Shown here: positions 15,286 to 21,551 of the stretch, piece by piece
Position numbering within the stretch: the first letter of the stretch is position 1
Layout of the letters: each line of letters starts with the position of its first letter
NCBI GenBank assembly: GCA_900546635.1
Contig: URDS01000031.1
Location: forward strand, 1 to 23,946
Origin: an uncultured Eubacteriales bacterium
Lineage (GTDB): Bacteria; Bacillota; Clostridia; Oscillospirales; CAG-272
DNA: 23,946 nt
Direction of reading: 5' to 3'
The notes under the pieces: generated by a model
Databases searched by the model: none
The model's input: only the letters and a program-made list of their open reading frames with translations
What the model was told of the DNA's origin: nothing
Program-made: the position numbers and the translations under genes

Positions 15286-16362
15286 TTATACTCCGAAAAG
15301 ATGCTGCAAAGCTTCTTTTTGAATTTTTGAACCGATTACGCATACTTTTCCGATTGTTTCCGCGGCGCCGAAACGAATGTCCGCCTCACCGGGAACAAAG
15401 TCAAAATAGATCCACCGGTTTTCGGCGCTGACGATCCCTTTCGCGCGAAGAATGGTTCCAAGGGCAGGATTTTCAAGCTTGCCGAGAATCGTCCGGATTT
15501 CTTCTTCTGTATAAGTGCGCACCGTTTCAAAGCCGACGGATGTAAAGACCTCGTCTGCATGATGGTCATGATGATGATGCTCATGTCCGTGCTCGTGACC
15601 ATGCTCATCATGACAATCGCAGTGCTTTTCATGTTCATGCTCGTGTTCATGCGCTCCGTGCGAGCAGGCGGGACACGTACAGGACGCATCGTGTTCATGC
15701 TGTGTGGGAGACTCTTCACGGCAATGATGTGAAACTTCTTCGGCAAGCGTCTTTTCCATAGATGCGCGCTGTTCCATCGCATTTAGAATCTGTGCGCCGG
15801 TAAGCTGTGTCCACGGCGTGGCAATCACCTCGGCATCGGCGTTTATTTTGCGGATCAGTTCTATGGTTTCATCAAGCTTGCTTTCCGGCAGGGCATCTGT
15901 ACGGCTTAAGATAATCGCTTTTGCGTGCTCGATTTGATTGCAGAAAAACTCGCCGAAGTTTTTCATATACAGCCGGCATTTTTTCGCATCGACTACGGCC
16001 GAATAACTGTTTAAAAAAATATTCGGATTGTCAAGATTTTCAACGGCTTTTATAATATCGCTGAGTTTTCCGACGCCGGACGGCTCAATCAAAATGCGGT
16101 CAGGAGAAAAACGCGAGAGTACCTCCGAAAGCGCTTTTCCGAAATCTCCGACCAGACTGCAGCAAATACAGCCGGAATTCATCTCTGTGATCTCTACGCC
16201 GGCCTCTTTCAAAAATCCGCCGTCAATACCGATTTCACCGAATTCGTTTTCGATCAACACGACCTTTTCACCCGAAAACGCTTCGGTCAGCAGTTTTTTG
16301 ATGAGCGTCGTTTTTCCCGCGCCCAAAAAGCCGGAAACAATATCAATTTTAACCATCGTCAT
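15286..16362 (-). CDS. CobW/COG0523 GTPase with His/Cys-rich metal loop
   Basis: A 358-residue cytosolic GTPase, likely a metallochaperone of the zinc-related COG0523 type. P-loop GFLGAGKTT (11-19), the diagnostic GCICC motif at 64-68 (CxCC, metal site coupled to nucleotide state), LIEPSGVG as switch II, and SRTD at the G4 position. Between the GTPase domain and the CobW C-terminal domain (from about 270; VGFETVRTYTEEE onward) lies an insert, residues 211-268, with 21 His and 6 Cys. Such inserts store or hand over Zn, Ni or Co. Two starts are possible, ATG 16362 or 16356 (MVKIDIV), both served by AAGGA. First gene of a two-gene operon; I saw no clear Zur box in the promoter. Confidence 0.92.
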   Translation of the reverse strand: MTMVKIDIVSGFLGAGKTTLIKKLLTEAFSGEKVVLIENEFGEIGIDGGFLKEAGVEITEMNSGCICCSLVGDFGKALSEVLSRFSPDRILIEPSGVGKLSDIIKAVENLDNPNIFLNSYSAVVDAKKCRLYMKNFGEFFCNQIEHAKAIILSRTDALPESKLDETIELIRKINADAEVIATPWTQLTGAQILNAMEQRASMEKTLAEEVSHHCREESPTQHEHDASCTCPACSHGAHEHEHEHEKHCDCHDEHGHEHGHEHHHHDHHADEVFTSVGFETVRTYTEEEIRTILGKLENPALGTILRAKGIVSAENRWIYFDFVPGEADIRFGAAETIGKVCVIGSKIQKEALQHLFGV

Positions 16363-16399
16363 ATTTTCCTTTGCAGAATTGTTTTATTCGATATTTTGT

Positions 16400-16428
16400 A
16401 GTATAGCACTTTTACCTCTGCATTTCAA
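16400..16428 (-). promoter_or_regulatory. Promoter of the CobW-GTPase operon
   Basis: TTGAAA (16428-16423), 17-bp spacer, TATACT (16405-16400) with TGC extension. It lies between the araC-type gene's stop (16462) and the first GTPase, so the GTPases need not depend on read-through. Confidence 0.75.
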
Positions 16429-16461
16429 CCTTTATTTCACAGAGACCGGGCGAAGGGGCGT

Positions 16462-17247
16462 TTATATTTTTCGTTTGCTGTATTCGCTCGGCGTCATGCC
16501 TTTCATTTCCTTAAATACACGGTTGAAATTGCGCACGCTGCCAAAGCCGCAATCATACGAAATTTCGGTTACCGTACCGCCGCGGCGCAGACGTTTGGCC
16601 GCTTCGTTTACACGCAGCGTATTCATAAACGACGGATAACGAATCATGAGCTTTTCGGAGAACAAATGCGATATATGAGAGGTTGAACAGCCGAGTTCCG
16701 CAGCGACCGACTCCAGCGATAAATTTTCACAAAAATGCGCCGAACAGAATTCTATCAGCCTGCGTTCCAGCGTATCCTCTGTGCTGTCGGCGTCTGTCAA
16801 TTCGCAAAGGCGCAAAAGTGTGCCCATAATAACCGCAATGTACCCCGCGGTAATCCCGTTTTTATATGGATCGTCCGTGTGCCTTGCCGTTTTCCATCCC
16901 TGTTCAAATAAATGGTTCAACTGCGGCGTACCGATATTCCGCAGAACAGGGCACAGCGGTTTCTTCTGACTGAATATCTCTTCAAACGCGGTAAGATTGC
17001 GCGGAAAAAGCATCGCGTAATTGCCGACCTGTTCGGTCAGCGCTTCAAATGCGTGAACACGATTGGGAAAAATGAGAAGCACATCGTTTTCATGCAGTTC
17101 GTATTCAACAAAATCCACGATACATCGGCATGTGCCGCCGGTAAAATAAATGACTTCAAGGTAATCGTGCAGATGATGGGGAAACGTGATGCGTGTTCGT
17201 TTCCAAAAATGAATATGGGTCCATTTTGTTTCGTACTGAATGTTCAT
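16462..17247 (-). CDS. AraC-family transcriptional regulator
   Basis: A 261-residue two-domain regulator. The N-terminal half is a cupin-type sensing domain: HHLHDYLEVIYFTGG is the typical His/Glu strand pair, and ENDVLLIFPNRVHAF the second conserved strand. The C-terminal 100 residues carry two helix-turn-helix motifs: LSLESVAAELGCSTSHISHLF, and TVTEISYDCGFGSVRNFNRV followed by the signature FKEMKGMTPSEY. I start at ATG 17247 because GGAGG lies five bases upstream; the in-frame ATG at 17259 sits inside that ribosome binding site. Divergent to the GH3 genes over a 127-bp gap, it most likely senses a sugar (cellobiose or another glucoside is a guess) and controls them. No terminator is evident before the GTPase promoter. 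Confidence 0.92.
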   Translation of the reverse strand: MNIQYETKWTHIHFWKRTRITFPHHLHDYLEVIYFTGGTCRCIVDFVEYELHENDVLLIFPNRVHAFEALTEQVGNYAMLFPRNLTAFEEIFSQKKPLCPVLRNIGTPQLNHLFEQGWKTARHTDDPYKNGITAGYIAVIMGTLLRLCELTDADSTEDTLERRLIEFCSAHFCENLSLESVAAELGCSTSHISHLFSEKLMIRYPSFMNTLRVNEAAKRLRRGGTVTEISYDCGFGSVRNFNRVFKEMKGMTPSEYSKRKI

Positions 17248-17271
17248 AGGAGCCTCCATTGCAGAAAATGT

Positions 17272-17323
17272 CTATAATTTGCGCTTATATTGCTTGAATT
17301 ATAGCATAAAATTGCTATAATTT
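17272..17323. promoter_or_regulatory. Candidate AraC-type operator in divergent promoter region
   Basis: AATTATAGC (17297-17305) and GCTATAATT (17314-17322) form a perfect 9-bp inverted repeat with an 8-bp spacer. A further direct copy of CTATAATTT lies at 17272-17280 (the other is 17315-17323). The repeat arms contain the -10 hexamers of both divergent promoters, so a bound regulator would affect both. Binding by the adjacent AraC protein is inferred. Confidence 0.5.
17294..17321 (+). promoter_or_regulatory. Promoter of the GH3 genes
   Basis: TTGAAT (17294-17299), 16-bp spacer, TGC-TATAAT (hexamer 17316-17321). Start expected near 17328. Confidence 0.65.
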
Positions 17324-17326
17324 AAA
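17298..17326 (-). promoter_or_regulatory. Promoter of the araC-type gene
   Basis: On the minus strand TGC-TATAAT (hexamer 17303-17298) with a weak -35 TTTAAA (17326-17321) at 17 bp. It overlaps the GH3 promoter back to back, so the two should compete or be jointly regulated. The weak -35 suggests activator dependence or low expression. Confidence 0.5.
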
Positions 17327-17335
17327 TAGAAAATT

Positions 17336-17357
17336 CTTTATTTTATTAAAAATAAAG
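17336..17357 (+). other. 5'-UTR hairpin just before the GH3 ribosome binding site
   Basis: CTTTATTTT (17336-17344) pairs perfectly with AAAATAAAG (17349-17357) around a 4-nt loop. It lies near the 5' end of the predicted mRNA and three bases before TTGGAGG (17361-17367). Probably an mRNA-stabilising structure; it leaves the ribosome binding site free. Confidence 0.5.
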
Positions 17358-17374
17358 CTATTGGAGGTTTGACG

Positions 17375-20300
17375 ATGAAAGCTTATCGGTTGGTTCCTCT
17401 TTTTCTGCTTTGCGCGTTCCTTGCGGGGACGCTGATTATGCCCTGCGGCGCATATACGCTTTCAAACAGTGCGGATGTTTCCTATGCTGCCGCCAAAGAG
17501 ACAATGGTGCTGCTGAAAAACGATCATGCGGCGCTGCCGCTGACTTCGAGTGATAAAATTGCACTGTTCGGCGAGGGACAGGTTTTTACCGACGGCAAAA
17601 CAGGCGGTTTTTTTCTGATGGGGCGCGGCAGCGGTTATTTTACACTGACCGAAACGCCGAAAAATCCATGCGATGTTTTAGCCTCTTATGTAACCAAGGG
17701 CAAGCTCGGCGGCGTATATACCGCGCTTTCCGATGCATATAAAAATGCGGCAAAAGCGGCGAAAAGCGAGACGGATTTTACATATTATCCGACCGATGAA
17801 CAATACGCCGCGGCCGCTGCTTATGCAAATAAAGCAATTTATATTGTAAACCGTACGTCCGCGGAGGGCAAAGACCTTTCCATGACCGAATTTGGTCTGA
17901 CGGCTGCCGAGCAAGCCCAATTGCGCAAGGTCTGCACTGCTTTTGCGGGCAAACCGGTGATCGTCGTTCTCAACAGCGGCGCGATGATCAACTGCGGCTT
18001 TGCGCTTGGCCGAGTTGACGGGATTTATGCCGATGCGGTAATCACCGCGCCGTATATGGGGATCCGCGGCGTGAATGTGCTGTGTGAAACGCTGATCGGC
18101 GACATCAATCCGTCCGGGAAAACGGTGGATACATACGCTAGGGTACTGACCGACTATCCAAGCTATCGCGGTTTTTACGAATCAAAATATGATACGTATT
18201 ATGAAGATATTTTTGTCGGTTACCGGTATTTTGAAACGTTCGGCGTAGAAGTCGATTATCCGTTCGGTTACGGCTTGTCTTATACGACCTTTGAAATGCG
18301 CGATTATACGTATTCGGAGTCGGACGGCGAAATTACGGTCAGCGTTTTGGTAACCAATACCGGAACTGTTCCCGGGAAAGAGGTTGTACAGCTTTATTTT
18401 GGCGCGCCCCAAAAGGGTGTCGGCGGCGCATTGCTTTCAAAACCGTCAAAAGAACTCTGCGCATTCGGCAAAACAAAGCTCCTGAAAAGCGGCGAAAGTC
18501 AAACCGTAACGCTTTCTTTTCGGATTGATGATATGGCTTCCTATGACGACCTCGGCGCAACAGGACATAAATCTGCATATGTGATGGAGGCGGGCGATTA
18601 CCATGTATATGCCGGAAACTCGGTCAAAAACGTGATGCCAGTCGGCGTACATACCGAAAAATCGCTTCGGGTGACCAAACAGTGTTCCATGCTTTGCGAG
18701 CCGATGACTGTGTTTGACCGTATGACTTTTGACGGCACGGAAAAGGTGGGCAATGTTCAAGAGGACCGTACGGCTATGCTCGCACATAAAACGGAAAATG
18801 CAGAACGAACCTATCCGCTTATTCCGATTACCGTTTCGGATGTTTGCGAGGGCAAAGCAACACTCTCAGAGTTTCTCAGTCAGATGAGCGACGCGGAGTT
18901 GATCGAATTTGCCGTCCAGACACGCGCGCTCGGCGTTTCGGCAGGCACAGGCGCTTGGGGGACTTCGCCCGATACAGCCGAAAAATACCAAATTCCCGTC
19001 GCCGACACAGCGGACGGTCCTGCCGGACTGCGCATCAGTACAAAAGGAACCGGTATCCCCGGCGGTACCGCTTTGGCTTGTACCTGGAATACGGAACTAA
19101 TTGCTCCGCTCGGCACGATGATCGGAAAAGAAGCAAGAATCAGCGGTGTTGACGCATGGCTTGCGCCCGGTGTCAACATTCACCGTTTCCCGCTGTGCGG
19201 AAGAAACTTTGAATATTATTCAGAGGATCCGTATCTTTCGGGCGTGATCGGTTCGGAAATGGTTCGCGCCGTTGAAGCCGAGGGGGTTACGACAACCATC
19301 AAACACTTTGTCGGCAACGAGCGCGAAACCGCGCGAAATACCGGCGATACCCGTATGTCCGAGCGCGCGCTGCGTGAAATTTATCTTGTACCGTTTGAAA
19401 TGGCCGTAGATTCCGGCGTCAGTTCTATTATGACCTCCTACAATCTTTTAAACGGAACGGAGACCTCGCAAAATACCGAATTGCTTCGCGGCATTTTGCG
19501 CGGGGAATTCGGGTTTGACGGCGTAATTGCAACCGACTGGACAAACAATTCCAATTTGGTTTTGGAAATTCTTGCGGGCAACAATATCAAAAATTCAAGC
19601 AAGGAAGACAACATCAGCACGACAGGGCTTGCCGCCGCCGTAAAAAACGGGAAAGTCAGCCGTTCTTTATTGATTGAAAACGCGACATATGTGATGAAAC
19701 TGCTTTTAAAGCTCCCAGACGGACAAAATCTCGCCGCTCCCGTCGTTACCAAAATCAGCGCAACCGGTAAAAGCAAAATTGAAGCGGAGGATTTCTTTCT
19801 CAAACACAGTTATGCGCGCCTGGAAAAAAGCGGCACACGTACCGCTCTTTCCTATGCGCGGGGAACCGATAAGTATGTTCCGTATGTTGCGTATAAATTG
19901 AATGTTGAAAAAGCGGGGCGTTATATTTTAAGCGTTGAAACGGCCAACAACGCAACGCCCGCTTATGATGCGGTAACCGTCTTTGTAAACGGCATAGAAC
20001 AGCAAGTGACGTATACCGCGATTCCTACCGGCGGATGGATGACCTTTGCAGAGCGTGAAATCGGAAGAGTAATTTTACCGGCCGGCGAAGTTGAACTGAA
20101 GATTCGCACAAACGCGGAAAAGTCTCCCGGCAACTATGATTATTTTTTGCTGCGGCCGATTGAGGAAACCTATACGGCGATTTCGGGTGCAGAGGACTTG
20201 CTTGAACTCATGAATAATACCGCGAAATGGAATGGAAAGTATTTTCTCACGGCGGATATTGATCTGTCTGCCTACAGCGGAACGCTTACACAGGGGTCTA

Positions 20301-21532
20301 TCGGTACCAACGCGATCAATTTTACGGGAATCTTTGACGGCATGGGGCACAGCATCAAGGGCATTTCGCTCAGCACTTCGACCGAAAAAGATTTCGGCCT
20401 TTTCGGTAAAATAAAAGGCGCTGTGATTCGCGATTTAACCGTTTTCGGCAGTGTAAATTCAACAACTCCAAACGGTGTAGTCGGCGGCATTGTCGGCACG
20501 GCGGATCCCCGAAGTATGGTGAGCGACTGTAAAAACCACTGTACGGTTTCCTATGTAAACGCGGCGTCTCCCGCGAAGGGCGTCGGCGGCGTCTGTGCCT
20601 ATCTTTATTCCGGCGCTGCAAAGGACGGAAGCGTGATAAAATATTCGAAAAATTACGGTTCTGTGACATCCGAAACCGGGGAAAATCTTTCGGTTGTCGG
20701 CGGCGTTGTGGGGTGTATGAACAATGCCGGAGCGGGTGTCAGTCTTGTTTATGCCTGCGAAAATTTCGGCAGTATAAGCGGCAGCGGCGCTGCGGTCGGC
20801 GGTATTGCCGGGTTTATGACGCAGACGGCAGCCGGCGGCGGAAACAACATAGCAACCTGCGCAAATTACGGGAGCGTCACAGCGAGTGCGGGATGTGCAG
20901 GCGGCATAGTCGGTGTTTGCACATCGACAGCTTCTACAGTCCAACCGCTGATTGAATACTGCGCGAATTACGGCATTGTGGAAGCAGGCACCGGATATGA
21001 GAGCGGCGGTATAATCGGTCTTCTCGAGGGCGGCAATTTATCCGATTGTTATAACGGAGGCAGTGTTTCGGCTAAGGATAATTTACAGGCCGGCGGTATT
21101 GTCGGTCGGGCATATACGTCTCTTCCTGCTCAAAAGTACACACTTCAAAGGTGCTATACGCTGGATAGCGCGCAAAGTATAATTGCCGCAAATGAAAATA
21201 CCAAGGCTTATATGGTGACATCGTGCGATGTTGTAAATAAAAACGAAGCGCTTGCGGGGCGCATTGGACTGAAGTTCGGGGCAAACGGTTATATCGTTGC
21301 AGCCGACGGGCCGCGGCTTATACAACTTTATACCGAAGCGCCGCGCGGCGATGTAGACGCAAGCGGAAAAACGACCGTTTTGGACATCATGATCTGTATG
21401 TACGCGTATCTGAATGATAGGCAACCTGCCAATATTTTTATTGCCGATTTTGACGAGGACGGAAAAATCGGTATTCCGGATATACAAATTCTGCTGAAAC
21501 GGTGCTGCTATGCAAATGCGGCAAACCGATAA
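17375..21532 (+). CDS. Secreted, circularly permuted GH3 glycosidase with CBM, GLUG-like repeats and dockerin
   Basis: A 1385-residue secreted beta-glycosidase, probably beta-glucosidase-like. Order: signal peptide (MKAYRLVPLFLLCAFLAGTL..., cut near CGA/YT; no lipobox); GH3 C-type domain (about 35-255) with candidate acid/base Glu164 in SAEGKD; PA14-free linker with VGYRYF and YPFGYGLSYT; fibronectin-III-like domain (about 310-420); GH3 N-type barrel (about 485-790) with ADGPAGLR, CGRNFEYYSEDPYL, KHFVGNE and nucleophile Asp721 in ATDW; CBM6/35-like module (about 800-925, KIEAEDFF to NYDYFLL); GLUG-like repeats (about 1030-1250, seven GG-[IV]-x-G cores, many with NYG); type I dockerin (1325-1376) with two Ca loops, DVDASG and DFDEDG. 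The C-then-N order is known from Ruminococcus albus and Butyrivibrio beta-glucosidases. Start ATG 17375 follows TTGGAGG; TTG 17369 is less likely. Confidence 0.9.
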   Translation: MKAYRLVPLFLLCAFLAGTLIMPCGAYTLSNSADVSYAAAKETMVLLKNDHAALPLTSSDKIALFGEGQVFTDGKTGGFFLMGRGSGYFTLTETPKNPCDVLASYVTKGKLGGVYTALSDAYKNAAKAAKSETDFTYYPTDEQYAAAAAYANKAIYIVNRTSAEGKDLSMTEFGLTAAEQAQLRKVCTAFAGKPVIVVLNSGAMINCGFALGRVDGIYADAVITAPYMGIRGVNVLCETLIGDINPSGKTVDTYARVLTDYPSYRGFYESKYDTYYEDIFVGYRYFETFGVEVDYPFGYGLSYTTFEMRDYTYSESDGEITVSVLVTNTGTVPGKEVVQLYFGAPQKGVGGALLSKPSKELCAFGKTKLLKSGESQTVTLSFRIDDMASYDDLGATGHKSAYVMEAGDYHVYAGNSVKNVMPVGVHTEKSLRVTKQCSMLCEPMTVFDRMTFDGTEKVGNVQEDRTAMLAHKTENAERTYPLIPITVSDVCEGKATLSEFLSQMSDAELIEFAVQTRALGVSAGTGAWGTSPDTAEKYQIPVADTADGPAGLRISTKGTGIPGGTALACTWNTELIAPLGTMIGKEARISGVDAWLAPGVNIHRFPLCGRNFEYYSEDPYLSGVIGSEMVRAVEAEGVTTTIKHFVGNERETARNTGDTRMSERALREIYLVPFEMAVDSGVSSIMTSYNLLNGTETSQNTELLRGILRGEFGFDGVIATDWTNNSNLVLEILAGNNIKNSSKEDNISTTGLAAAVKNGKVSRSLLIENATYVMKLLLKLPDGQNLAAPVVTKISATGKSKIEAEDFFLKHSYARLEKSGTRTALSYARGTDKYVPYVAYKLNVEKAGRYILSVETANNATPAYDAVTVFVNGIEQQVTYTAIPTGGWMTFAEREIGRVILPAGEVELKIRTNAEKSPGNYDYFLLRPIEETYTAISGAEDLLELMNNTAKWNGKYFLTADIDLSAYSGTLTQGSIGTNAINFTGIFDGMGHSIKGISLSTSTEKDFGLFGKIKGAVIRDLTVFGSVNSTTPNGVVGGIVGTADPRSMVSDCKNHCTVSYVNAASPAKGVGGVCAYLYSGAAKDGSVIKYSKNYGSVTSETGENLSVVGGVVGCMNNAGAGVSLVYACENFGSISGSGAAVGGIAGFMTQTAAGGGNNIATCANYGSVTASAGCAGGIVGVCTSTASTVQPLIEYCANYGIVEAGTGYESGGIIGLLEGGNLSDCYNGGSVSAKDNLQAGGIVGRAYTSLPAQKYTLQRCYTLDSAQSIIAANENTKAYMVTSCDVVNKNEALAGRIGLKFGANGYIVAADGPRLIQLYTEAPRGDVDASGKTTVLDIMICMYAYLNDRQPANIFIADFDEDGKIGIPDIQILLKRCCYANAANR

Positions 21533-21551
21533 TATAAGAAAGGGACATTTT

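Noticed and set aside
15540..15740. Low-complexity repeat or CRISPR-like pattern
   Set aside because: The repetitive ATG/GTG triplets on the plus strand are simply the codons of the His-rich insert of the GTPase; there are no regular repeats with unique spacers anywhere in the window.
16363..16430. Zur-type operator in front of the CobW GTPases
   Set aside because: I looked for a TCGTAAT-n-ATTACGA-like palindrome around the promoter and found none.
17375..17470. Lipoprotein signal on the permuted GH3
   Set aside because: A Cys follows the hydrophobic segment (IMPCGA), but the residues before it do not fit a lipobox; ordinary signal peptidase I cleavage is more likely.
21510..21551. Upstream ATG for the second GH3
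   Set aside because: It lies inside the end of the preceding GH3 gene and has no ribosome binding site; ATG 21552 has AGAAAGGGA upstream and a family-like N-terminus.
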